Of a stretch of DNA of 64,000 nucleotides, positions 21,701-34,700 are shown piece by piece. Within the stretch, counting starts at the first letter, position 1, and each line of letters opens with the position of its first letter. The position numbers and the translations under genes are program-made. The notes under the pieces were generated by a model. That model saw only the letters and a list, made by a program, of their open reading frames with translations. It was not told where the DNA came from and ran no database searches. The DNA lies in contig HG738138.1 of the NCBI GenBank assembly GCA_000499405.2, positions 20,623,753 through 20,687,752 of the forward strand, read 5' to 3'. Origin of the DNA: Onchocerca volvulus. Taxonomy: Eukaryota; Nematoda; Chromadorea; Rhabditida; Onchocercidae.

Positions 21701-24700
21701 AGAAGCAGTTTGAGCCGACAATAAAAACTGGCAATTAAATGATTAGGTATATAACGAAATAAATTATGCATCTGTATTTGTGAAAACATGAGAATTCAAA
21801 GCTTCTTTCTGATGACTAAGAGCTGCATAATCATAATCGCAGATTCTTCTTGAAGAGATTCGAATCTCGCGATTTAATAACACTCGCAGCTTTTCGATCT
21901 CTATAATCACAAAATCAATAACTTCATTTAAAAAACTCATGAGCTTTTGATGAAGTCTTTTGAATTAGTGAAGTTATTGATTTTGTGATCATAGAGATCG
22001 AAAAGCTTCAAGTATTAAATTGCAAGATTCAAATTTAGTTAAGAATCTGCGGTTATGATTATGCAGCTGTTAGTCATCAGAAAGGAGCTCTGAATTTTGT
22101 TCTCATAAATACAGATGCATTATTTTATAATATAATAAATGATTTCCAGAGTTTCATGTAATTCCTGTTCTTTTATCGTCATCACAACTTTTCAAATATG
22201 AAATACAATAAAACAGCGCGATTATAATCAATTAGATTTCAAAAAATTCAAATACAACTACCTTCTGCTTGCCATCTGTAGCTTCCGTGTTCGAACGAGC
22301 TGTTTCTTTCGATAATATCGTTGATTTCAACGATCTGAAAAAATCGCAAATTCACATATTTCTTTTATTTCTGAGAATTTTGTATTCAAAACGGAATGAC
22401 GTGATTCTCTAAATGGAGCAGTTTGGAAATAATCAGAAGACAGTACTGCAAAAAATGCTAGGAGTTAATTAAGATTCTAAAAAGATAAAAATTGATGTAA
22501 AGCGAAAAAAATCAATTCCATAGTCAATTATCACCGATTGGTCTTGGTACTATTATGTTTAAAATTTTAATCTGGCTTTATGTCAATTTTAATTTATTTA
22601 CAAGCCTTTCTGTGTACAGTGCATCACAATATTGATTATTCTTGATAATTTTACTAAGATTCCGACTTACTCGCAATTTTGATCTAGTGGATCTCCATTT
22701 ATTCGTGACAGAATATTTCTGTTTGATCCTGTTCTCGCCGAACTCGTTGTCACTTCCACTATGTCCGAATCTTCAACACCCATATTATATAGAGCTTCTC
22801 TTCGTTTTTCTTGTGCAGAAACATAAGCACGTGGATCCGCCAATGCATCTACTAGACCTACAAATATATATAAACTTTACTTCAAATAGTACCATCTGTT
22901 TTATGCTATAGGACCATTTTAAATCATTAAATTTTAAGTCTGATAAAATTCGAGAAAGAAAAATCGATAACAATAACTTTACTCATTTTTTTGCTACTTC
23001 ATACGTTGCTGTACCTCTTCCGCATGATTCTATGCATACTTATAAGAATAAGAGTAATTCTCATAAAGATTTACCACTAAGCTCATCGGGAACATAAGTT
23101 TTGATGACAATCCGAACAAAAAGGCATGGCAATACCATGGGCATGTTCGATTCTGTACGGAGTGTTATGTGTCGATAACCTGCTTGTAAACCATCTAATG
23201 GTAATATTCTCTGCCCAAGTTGCTTTCCATTTTCATCATAAACAGCGAGACGTAAAAGTGCTAATTCCGGTAAGACGACCTGTGAACAAATAAGATAAAA
23301 TAAATCCGGTCATTTCTTTTTATTTAATTTCAAATTCAGCCTCCAAGCGCAAACTGGAATACTGCCAGCGAATTTCTCGCTACTTTCAACTTATAAATCA
23401 CCTTCCTAAAAACAAAGGGATCGCTGTTGTACACAGGATTTAATCCATTTGCAGGAACGGTACGTGTTCGATGTTCTTTTCGTATCGTATCTGTTGGAAG
23501 ACCGTACATTTCTGCCTCCACGTAAGTGCCAACTTTTCTATCACATAAAAAATGACCTGATATGACCTGGAAAAAAAGCATAAGTTAAGTCCATTTGACA
23601 CTTTTCTCATAATGATGAAACATATTTAGTTTTTTGAACAATTATAGTGATTATAGAGCTTTCTACAAATAGTTCTTTAAATTAAAAAGAATAGAAATGC
23701 ACCAATGATTAATAACCTTCACGGTGCAATGTGCTGCAATTACACCATCGACAGGAGATTCAGAAAATGGATCAAATGACCTATCAGGCCGTCTCATGAA
23801 GTCTGGCTTTAAAAGATATCTGAAATATCAAACAGTAATTAGAATTATTTTCGTTACCGAATAGAGAATTTTGAGGAGTTCTATATGAATATAGTTGTAT
23901 AGAAATAAATAAGGACAATAGGATAAACATAATGAAGCGTCGTTGATGGTCGTTTCTTACAGAAATATAAATGATACACTGTCATCGAAATGTACATATC
24001 AAAGGACAAATTAGTCGGATAAAATGAAAATTAATAAGAAAAAGATTATTACAAATGCAATTACTTTTTTATCCAAAATATCTCAATATTTACCATATGG
24101 ATTTTTTAAAGAGAAAACATACCCACATCCACCATTGTATTGAAATTTTCCTTGATTGAGCTGCATAGATATATCCGGAGTTTGGAAATTTAACGCCACC
24201 ATCTGGCAACCAGCGTTCCAAAATATCTGTAATTGCAAACTGAACTCCGATTGAATTCATCCAGACAAAATTTCTCTAGACTATATTTTCGTTTTCTTAT
24301 ATGATGCAAATAAAAGCCTTCATTATTCCTAAAGCAATATTTAATGAAGAACTTGCAACTTATTCAAATCTTGTAACATTGAAGGTCTTTGCAAGTAAAG
24401 AAGAGATCCTGTCTAAATGGAGGAAATAATCTGGATTTCAAATAAAACTAAGAATGAAAAAGTTCACCTGAGGCAGGAAATTGCTAGAATCGACGCGAGC
24501 GCCTTTTGGATATATCCTACATAGTTGGCGCTTATTGTAATTAACGAATTCTGGAGCACTCTGTTTCAGGTATCCCAAACCCGTACTTTCCGAGAATGAA
24601 GACATGTGGAAATGCAGATTATTCGCTCAAAAAGTATTACAGTTATAGCGAAAAGCAGCATCAAATAAAAGGACCCGTTGATTTTTTAATTGAAAAAGTC

Positions 24701-27700
24701 CTTCCTTATCTATTTCTTTGATTAAAAAAATTGGAAATAAAAAATGAAATGAAAAAAAAATTGCCGAAATAAAGCTTGTGATCGAAAACATGACCGAAAT
24801 AAGACTTTAGATAAATACCTTCAGCAACATCGAAACCGGAAAACTTCACCGGATGAGTATAATTAACTAGGCTAGATAGTAGAGGATGTATACTGGTAGT
24901 TGCACCCGTATAATGATATTCCGCAAAAATGCGTTCCTCTTCTTCTTTTGTTAATTGCTGCTAAAACGAAGCATGACATAAAAATAAAAAAAAAAGTTCA
25001 CATTTCAATAATTCCTGCTTAAAATTTCGAAATTCTTTTGCAAAAATAAACAAAAAAAAAAAATCTCCGGATGTTTTCTATTAGAATATTATTATCTTAC
25101 TTAAACTATAAGAAAAGTCAAACAAGATGCATGAAATTAGTGCAAATTTCTAAAGTTAAACAAGAAGTAAAAAGGATCGAGCACTTCCTATACTATTGAG
25201 AGTGACGAGCTCGCTAAGAACCACAAAAAAGTATTACTTCAGTACGAAGGAATCAAAACAAAAAATGTCTATAAGGAAAGAGCACAAAAATGAAAAGCAA
25301 TTTTTCCAAGGTAATAACGCCTGACCAAATGCATGCAAAGGTGATAAAAGTCATTTATACCGTCTCTGCTCTCTTTGATGGCATCAAATTGGCAGTTACT
25401 AATACAAACGAGAATTCCAAAGGAAAGTAAGCATTTACAGTGATCTAGTTAACTTCGGCAGACAGCTGCAACTTTTTCATAGCATCTTATTATAAGAATC
25501 TACATTTCTAATGTTTCACAAACCTCATCCCTAGATTTCCAATTCCCGAATACAAATAACTTTTTCAAATGTTTATTCTTATGAAAAAATTACTGCCACT
25601 TAAAATATAATAATAGAACTGAAAGTAGATTAAAAATATTGAATTCATTAAATTTTATTTTAATCGTTTTCTTCATATCCTTTTTTTTTTTTTTTTTGAA
25701 ATAGTTAGCCATTTCATAACATGCTTTTCTGAAGCACAGAGAAGTGCCGTAGTTAGTATTTGACATGTTGATGCAAAACAAATCGCCTAAAGGATCAAAT
25801 TAACAAAATATCATTCAAATAAGATACCTCTCATTAAGAAATCTTACACTCCCATTATGATTAGTGTTCATATCATGCGTGCAAAATATTTTTCTACACT
25901 ATATGTTTTACTTAAGCCATCGAAACGATAATATGATTCTGTCAAAGAACTCTTAAGAATACCCTTTTAAACATAAAGATGCTTTATGTTTAAAGTGTAT
26001 TCGAAAAGGAAAAAGGTGCTTTGCTAAATAACAAATGTTGGATATATATTTCATCATCTGAAGACCTGTGATAAAATCCAAGCACATTCGAACTGCTTAG
26101 CTGTAAAGATCATATATTCTCAGAGCAATAGCAGTATTAAGCCATCAACTATCGGGTTGATATGAGACAATAGCGCTCATAAAGTAAATGCACAGAGCAA
26201 AATCACAAAGACAAAGCAAATCAAAGTCAACTTGACAAAAGTAACACTGAAAGAAATCGCTAATATAACTCATAAATGTGAACTGTCTCAATCATTTATT
26301 AAGTATTGCATGCTTGTGCTCAGCCCTGACGACAAGCTATCTATAGATATAAAGAAATACAGTGCACATGGAGATATTAGGAATTAATGGTCATTGACAA
26401 ACCTTCCCTACCCTTACTTTTTTCTATTTTCCAGCAAATTCCCATGCTCGCCATAAAGAACACTCAAAAATTTGCATTTACATGGACAGTGGAAAAGTAT
26501 CCAAGACAAAGGGAGTAATAAAATGATCAAAAAAATGAAAGCATTAGCTTAATGGAATCAAACCATTATTCATGCAACTATCGCATAATTTGCAACAATG
26601 ACTGTGCTGATGTCCGTTTCTACTATCTCAAGGCTAACGAAGTATCTGTTCTGTCCTTACTTGTTCCTAAATTAATTCCTAATTTAAATTGCCTTTTTGT
26701 TTTTCTGCCTTGTTGATAAATGACGTTGTGGATGTGGATCCAGTAGTGCGGCACTCAAATTTCCGCCACTGTCTTCACCTTCCGGCATACGTGAAGTTCG
26801 GCGAAACGACCGTTTGCTCCGGAATGATGATGACGGAAATATGGATAACGCCATATTCCCAATGTTCTGTGGCGGTGATTCACTTCCAAACTGGGCACGC
26901 AGAATAATTATAGCAATTATATCAACAATGAGTTATAAGAAACAAAACAGTTCGCCGAAAAAAAAAAAAAATTGAACTAATAAAATTATTGTGTCTGATC
27001 ACCAAATTAATCAAAACTATCTACTTAATAGAAAAAATCTGAAAATGAAGATGACAAGTTAGATACCAGTTTATTAAATCTAGTTCATAATGCAACATAT
27101 GAGCTATGCTGTTTTTTTATGTGCGGACAAGTAAATTATCTCTAAATTCACTTATTTATGTTAATTATGACCTAAAAGTATTAATATGGCGAGAGGCATA
27201 ATTTTAAGGAAATGATATTGAACGACCCGTAGCAATATGCAAATCCGAAGCAAGCAACTGATCCTAGAAGCATTAAAAAAAGCCTTTCAGACCAACTTTC
27301 CGAGTTTCAAAAATTAAAGTATCATTAAGCCAACAAAAATAAGAACTAGTAAAATTACTTTCACCGTAAACCCATTCAACAAATTGATATTTCAAAAATT
27401 TTTCAAAGACAAGCAATAAAACCCGGAATTTTAGGAAATTTTTCTTGTTATGTAGCTTGAAAGTAAGAGAGAAGAAAAATTTTTTTACATAATATTATAT
27501 TAAATAAAATGAGGATAAGTAAAATCTCATCATCACAATCTAATTCAAATAAAATCTAAAACTTGGCAAACAAATCAGTAAACAAAACTGAGATGTAAAA
27601 AATGCCTGAGGTTTTTTGGTAACAAGAGGTTTCAATTTTGATATGAAATTTGTTTGCTTGAATTCGGGATGCGCTTCATCCAAATCTCTTAATGGCGCAC

Positions 27701-30700
27701 CATCATCTGAAATAATCTTTTCTGTTTGACAAGAAAATTATTTTTCATTTCGGATGAGAAGATATGCTCAAAATATGTACTGTTTAGTGAATGAACAACT
27801 GATCTTAATCACCAGTAAAAAACCCATTAATTTAATAGCTTACGAAACACCAAACTTTTTAAAATCTTACTGCATCATGCGTTCATCAAAGCATTAAAAT
27901 TCATTTATTTTATTTCCCTAGAAAGAGAATAAAATTATACTTGCGTCTAACGTTGACGTCGAACGAGCGTCACAAACTTCAACCTCTGGATGTGCTCTCT
28001 GGTCATCAATTGCTGCAAAGATACTATTCCTTCATGTAAAACACGGAATTATTCTAATCCCTCTTTCATCCATCAGGATGAAAGCGAGCACACGATCTGA
28101 TGGGTTCGGAACTAAATGGAAAAGCAAAAATAATTCCAAAATGACATTTTAGCATTTAAAACAGTCTACTGCTTAAGGTTTGAGCTTACTGACAACAATC
28201 AGTTCGACTTGATCGTATCTTTCATTAAATATTTCCATTTGAATCCTAGAAACTTAAAACCATTGATATTATCAAGAACGCCAGGCATTTTGAAATAGCG
28301 AACTTCCTAACTCTTATTATCCAGCTAACAATATATTTAATGGTGCATAATCCAGAAAAAGCTTCAAAAAGATTCAGTATTCTAATTATAACAATATTCT
28401 ATTTCAGGACATCGCGCTAATCAGCAAAAATAATACTTACAAAGAGCTAAGATTTCCTCGCCGACAATATCTTCTGGATTTTCGACTGGCTCATCTTCTT
28501 CATCTAATTTACCCTCACGCAGAAATTGCTCCATTTGCAATTTTTCAATATCCGCTTTCAGCCGCTTATTTTTAATCAATATTTTATGTTTCAGACGATT
28601 AGGTGATGGTAGTTGTACTCCTGGTTCAAGCGGATAATCATCAAAAGGCTTTGACAACAACATATCACCAAATATTTCCATGCAATATTTCGCCATTTTG
28701 AGCTGATTTGATTTAGAGCAATGATTTTCGAATGATAAAATCACCGGAAAATCCGACCTAGCGAAAGCAGTATCTCGAATTTGATAGAGCACATCCTGAA
28801 AAAATTTTGAATATATAAAAGGGAAAAATTTCTTAAAAACGTGTTGTGACGTTATTTTCAGAAAAACTTTTATAATTCAAATAATTTTACTTTTTTCAAT
28901 GAAAAAATAGAAAAAAAGGAATAGGTCGCGAATATCACTTACACTCTGTCCACCATTATATTTGAAAATACTAATTATATAAATATAATTATAAATGAAT
29001 TCTCTAATAATGCTATGATGTGCTGATACCATAATCAATAGATTACCTTAAAAAAAACATCCGTACACATTGCTTTGCCATGAGTGATGATCGGTTCACC
29101 TTTATTTTCCCCCGTACCATCCCAGCAATCTAGTTCAATGCATCTACAATGGTGCAAAGCAATGAAAGACATTTTATATTACTGATGTTTGTTTGGAATT
29201 ATTTAATGCCAGAAATATCATTCAGATCCATTAAATTTTACAACTGATGATTACCTACACCCCGATAATAAAACCTGGCGATAAATTTCAGTCGAACTTT
29301 TCCCGCCATATTGCCTTCCAGTGAGATATGTATTGTGTGAGCTGAAAAAAAAGAACACTTTCCATTAACGAATTTTTCACAACGAATTTCGAGTGCACAG
29401 CTTGTCACAAGAGCTATAATCAGCAGTTCAGTACTTTTTATACCACTATGCAAGAATGATATCAATAAACATTAATATGAATACTTGCTATTTTTAATCT
29501 GATGACTGCATGAAAAATGTCAGATTTACTAATACCTATTAATATAATAATGACATAGAGGTTGATCCATATCTTGATAAAGATCGACTCGATCTAAAAA
29601 TACTGGTGCATTCTCATCAGACATCAAAAACCGTAAGAAAGCATCGCCAGACATTTTTCCTACAAAAAAAATTTCTCAGATAATTGAATGTGCAAAACGT
29701 AATTTTTATGCTATTCAAGGATATAATTATTTTATCCCTGCATGAAAAAATTTTGATCCAAACAAATGAGAAATCATGAAAAATTAATCAAAAAATACCA
29801 TTATTTACATAATTTTCATCACTTTCATATTTTGATATTAGATGCTGCACTTTCTTGTCATCAAAGAAAGGAAATAATATTTCGTTCAGCCGAGGATCCC
29901 TCTGTTCTTCATTCAAAAAATTTATCAAACGATCTTTGGTAAGATATTCTTTCTGACCACTTCTATAAACAACTACCAATTAACCAATGAAAACATAAAA
30001 ATTTAAATTTTCAGTGTCATCTCATGTCAGTGACTAATTTTCAAGATAAAAATTAGCTAAAAACGGATTATTTTACCAGTAATATTATCAACTAACAATT
30101 ACCCTGCAATTTTTAACATTGACTGTACTTACAGTTTTACGAACAATTCTTGCACATCACTTCGTGGACAAATTTTATTATATAAACGTAAATATTTATC
30201 AAATGTAAATAATTCCACATCAAGCTCATCATACTCCTGAAAAACAAAGTAGCGGAAATAAATAATTATGAACTGTCTTGACAAAAATTGAAAAAATATT
30301 GCTCAAAACAGAATGGAAATATTAACGAGTGACTCTCAAAATAGATATCTGTTTGAAACAAGCTCTAGAAAACACCAACTTTATCGCCCGAAAGTCCGAG
30401 ATCACTAAGACATTTCTGCACCATCCGATCCGTTTTACCACCGGAAAAAATTCTGACAATATTTTTAATGGGAATTTTTTGATGTTCATTCAAACAAAGA
30501 CACAAATATCGCCAGCTGAAAGCAAAAGATCTTTGATCTCTATGCTATTTTTTTTTTTTTTTTGAAAATCAAGTGGCGAAATTTTGAAAAACTTAAGAAA
30601 TGGTGGAATAGAAGTGGAAAATTAATCATTAAACCTGAATAACTGAGAGACTGAAACAAACTTTTTCATCAGGCTTGTTGTATAAGAAATATGCCGCATT

Positions 30701-31689
30701 TTACTTGTTCTTAAAATTTCATTCAAGCCATTTCGCCAAATCTAAAATTAGACAACAAAAAGAAATTAGAAATGTTTGTACATAACTCCTATGTATCCTT
30801 TGTTTACTGGATGTATTTTAAATACAATAACTGAAAGTGTTGGAAAGAAATTACTTTGAAGAATCACTTTCATTAAATTTTAGAAAATCATGAGCAAAAA
30901 TAAAATTACTCACCTTGGCAATTTCAATATCTTCCGCAACTAAATAGTAATTACTAACACTGACTAGGTCAGGACCATATGTAAGCCAAATTGTTCTATC
31001 TTCAATGGTTTCACGGGGTCCATGTTGTTCCAACTCAAACATTATTCGTCCATCTTTCGGAAATGTACCACGTCTTGCTTCCCAAACCTATAAGAATATA
31101 GTTTTCCAAGAAAGAATTTCAAACAGTAATAAGACCAAAGGAGGGATTTAGAATCAAGATAAAAACAAAAAGTACTGAGGATTTTCACTGAATAGATATT
31201 TCAATAAATAAAATAATCCTCTAAAATTTTGAGCTAACATGAAAATTAAAATTATATAATATAAATTACAAATAATTAACCAGGATAAGATCGAGCACTG
31301 ATGTGTCTTTCCTTTCCTCTGATGTCCAATACAGAAAAAATCCATATTCATCTACTCGAAGAAATGTACCACATTCTAGGCAAATGCTTTCCTAAAACTT
31401 TTCTTTTAATTATACATTCAAACAGTGATAAATAGTAGTCAAAAATTAAGACAACTGCCGTATCTGCAATGAAATTTGCAGCAAAAAGAAAATTCGTCAA
31501 GAGAATGGTTCAAAATCGTGTCAAAGTCATGCGAGCTTCAAAAGACATGGAGCTTTTGTACAAGTCAAAACTTTAGACAAAAACAAAAGAATAAACTGAA
31601 CTCACATCATCATATTTATCGAATTCATAACCCTTCAGAAGAGCATCAGGAATGTTGGGCTTCCAACTGAACTGGTACTCTTTGGCCAT
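18753..31689 (-). CDS. egl-8: phospholipase C-beta (EGL-8 type), 29 exons
   Basis: Hydrolyses PIP2 to IP3 and diacylglycerol at the membrane, downstream of Gq. Exons (minus): 31689-31606, 31391-31281, 31087-30914, 30741-30662, 30515-30380, 30236-30133, 29962-29799, 29659-29536, 29341-29255, 29143-29047, 28795-28441, 28012-27941, 27706-27606, 26890-26693, 24960-24819, 24625-24468, 24226-24123, 23819-23717, 23566-23402, 23279-23075, 22857-22671, 22334-22262, 21281-21150, 20533-20381, 20032-19917, 19596-19470, 19360-19257, 19147-19072, 18866-18753; 1281 aa, in phase. PH domain from MAKEYQFSW, then EF hands. X-box: [13 protein letters not shown] with the first catalytic His (H328), CIELDCWDG, and ITHGKAM (second His, H376). 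The X-Y linker is variable. Y-box: [41 protein letters not shown]2 domain: [18 protein letters not shown] long charged C-terminal coiled coil (about 960-1281) mediates Gq and membrane binding. At least one linker intron uses a GC donor. Further linker exons could be missed. Confidence 0.94.
21757..22130. mobile_element. foldback (MITE-like) inverted repeat in a phospholipase C-beta intron
   Basis: Two arms of about 165-170 bp face each other: left about 21757-21927, right about 21968-22130. They are separated by about 40 bp. Matching blocks include ATGCATCTGTATTT / AAATACAGATGCAT, TTTCTGATGACTAA and its complement, GCTGCATAATCATAA and its complement, and AATCACAAAATCAATAACTT and its complement. 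Identity by eye is about 85 percent. There is no open frame, so it would be a non-autonomous element. No convincing target-site duplication was seen. It lies wholly within the intron between exons 22262 and 21281. Confidence 0.8.
25967..25996. repeat. short hairpin in a phospholipase C-beta intron
   Basis: AAACATAAAG, a 3-base loop ATG, then CTTTATGTTT form a perfect 10-bp stem. The stem can be extended with mismatches. It sits in the longest intron (26692-24961). No function is evident. Confidence 0.6.
26691..26692 (-). other. probable GC 5' splice site in phospholipase C-beta
   Basis: The linker exon encoding RQKNKK ends AAAAAG followed by GCAATTT, and a stop codon follows at once if it is read through. 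Splicing here joins in phase to the exon starting QQLTKEEEE. No suitable GT is nearby. Confidence 0.6.
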
Positions 31690-31736
31690 TCTCGAGAAAG
31701 GCCTCACAAGCCTCTCTCACATCACCCAATGACTTT
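31690..31736 (-). other. 5' leader of phospholipase C-beta with a 3' splice site
   Basis: TGTAATTTAG ends at 31737 on the minus strand, 47 nt before the ATG of MAKEYQFSW. Either a spliced leader or a non-coding 5' exon could be joined here. Confidence 0.4.
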
Positions 31737-34700
31737 CTAAATTACACACCACAACGTTATTCAAATTATTCTACGACATACATATGTATACATACAAGAC
31801 ATATATGTATATATATCTCAGTAAAACAATTTTTTCAGTCAAACGAAGAGATTTAGTTCAAGGAAAAACTGGCAAATCAATGAGAAAGTGCACTGAAATA
31901 TTGAAACATTCCAAAGTTGAAATACATTCCCTTCTCCATGAATCGAGAACGGATCTAGTGATGATTCGTTGAAACAAAGTATCATGTCAACCAGCCAACA
32001 GTACAAGTGCTACTTTTGTTGATAAAATTATATTTGTAAAAACGAACAAGATGGGCCATAAATAATGGAGAATGGTAAGACAGTAAGACTGAACTAACAA
32101 AACAAGAAGAGATGCAATGCATGTACATAAATTGTATGATAATCTACCAATAATTAGCAATAATCTTAATGACAAAATGAATTCTCTAAACTACTGTTAT
32201 TTACCAAAGTGATGAGCCACAAAACTTGGCACAAATAAAAACTTCTTTAAAATGTCACACTAATTTTTTGATTTATGCAAAATGAAAAAATGGAAGATGC
32301 AAAGTTTGAGAAGAGCAGTAGCCTTGTTTGACATCAAGTACAAAAGCATCCGAAACAGCTTTCCTCATTGGTCATCACCAGAAGTTCTTAGGAAGAAAGC
32401 AAACATCTGGAGAGACTAATATAAGTAATACTGCTTACAGCAGAGGAATTTCCAGATGACTTTCAATAACATTACGATGCACTGTTTAATGGATTCAATA
32501 GAAAGGTTCAGATCTATGATAAAAGTGCAAATGACTAATTACAAAGCAGGCAGTACCCACTCAATCAACATTACACTATTTTAACAACTGTACACAGCTT
32601 TCCATAGAATTACGCATAATGAATATATGAACACATGCTCAAATACAGTCGTTAAATCCAATATTCATCAATAGTCAAATTTCAAAAAAGATTGATTTCT
32701 TCAGCATTTTTCATTTTTCAATCTGAGCTTAAATTCAGATCATAGCAGTTATCAAATCATACAGATTCCGACTCTGAGACAACCTACAAAATATAATCAT
32801 CCTTGTATCATATCATCGGATTAATAGTTGGTCATATAGAGAAAAAACCTGTGGCATCAATAAATTTTATAACAAATAAGTCAGGAAGGAACAAAACCAG
32901 TAGGAATCAACGAAACTGCTCAAGTGATTGCCATTCGATGTCAGATGACCTGAGAATATATATTACATATTCTTTCTCATTACTGTTCATTTAAATCAAA
33001 AATGATTAAAGTACTGAAGAGGCAGATTTTGCTAAAAAATATCTGAGTGATTCTTGGTGATGATGATACTAGTTAATACGATTGAAGCAAATAAATTCTT
33101 GCTAGCATAAGTTTTCTCGAACAAAATATCAGATGATTTCGGACTGTTCTGTATGACGACAGTAAAGAAAAGGTATTGCCAAGACAGCTAATCTATATTC
33201 CATCAGTTCACATTAGATCATAACACTACAACACTACACTGGCACTTTTTGAGCTAAATAAATTCAATAAATTGGAGCAAGCGATTAAATATCAGCAAGA
33301 ATGTCATAAAATGACATGACATAAGTCGTTCTTTTTATGGGTTCATTTGAATTGATTTTTTCATTTGGCACTTCCTCAATCTTTATTTAAATGCATATAG
33401 AATTTGCAATATTTGAACGGTTCATCAATTCTTGACAGACTGACACCGCGAATCTTTAATCAGATAATATGCTGCAAAAACCATCTGCAATATCAGGAAG
33501 ATTTGAAATAGGAACGATATTCAGAAAATATCATAAATCGCTAATTCGCGAAATTCGCTTCTGTTTATGCAAATGCGAGGATGAAACAGGCAATGGATGC
33601 AAAAAAATTCTCTAGAACGATTACGGTAATGAACAAAAGAAAAAAAAAGAAAAAACTCGAGTATTCCAAGTCAAAAATAATGCAACACTATTCAATAATC
33701 AACAAAGAAGTTTGCGCGATTTGGTAGATGCCTTAAATTGTTGATTTGTTTAAGAAGTGAGTCTTTGCTCGATCATCTGATTATTGTCAAACCAAAATGC
33801 AAAATCCTTCAAACTGATAAGCAAACATTCCTGGGAATATAAGTATTCATCCTCAGATCTTCTGACAATTTTGTGAATAAAATAAGGAATTGGTTTGATG
33901 TGTTAATAGATTAATTATCTGTCAAATTCTACATTGCATTTTGCTACAAATTATAAAAATCTGAAACGATGTTGTCAACAACGGTAAACAGACAGAGAAA
34001 ACTCTCTCTTAAAACTTGGCATCCAATAAAAGCATCATCTTGCAAGACGTGATTAGCTTCACATCAAAGCTTCATTCCATTAGCGTCTCTTCCGTTGATC
34101 GGCATATGCTTGCGCTGGCAAATGAACATAACATAAAGCATGAATGATGACATCGATTTCCGATAATTGTCACCTAAGTAATTTAAATCTGGCAACCACT
34201 GCTTAACTTCACTTTTCAAGCCTATTTATGATTCAAAATAGCACTGCCAATACTATTTTAGACTACAGTTCATCGTGACACAAAAGGGAAAGAATTATGT
34301 TGCTAGCGTTAGATTGGAACGCAGTTTGCTTTCAAAGAACAAATAAGCATTAACTAACTTTCTGGCTTCCAATAAACGAAAATATGAAATATCCTGAGCT
34401 AACTGCAACATCAAAAACAATACAAAAAAGCTGGTGGACGAGTTAAAAGATATCTGTTCAGTCACAGAGAATGTTTTGGAATGAGAAATGATGTTAGTGT
34501 CAATAAAATGAGCACATGCAATCCAAGAATGGAATCACTGACATATAAAGCTTATGTAGAATGACAACACAGAGATGTAAAAAGATGTCACAACTAATAA
34601 TGTCCTGGCTTCGAAGGACCTATACCTGCAATAATTGGCCATAGATGGCTCTTAACTCCCTTTGAGACTTAGATGGTTCAAAACACTTCTTCGGTTAAAA

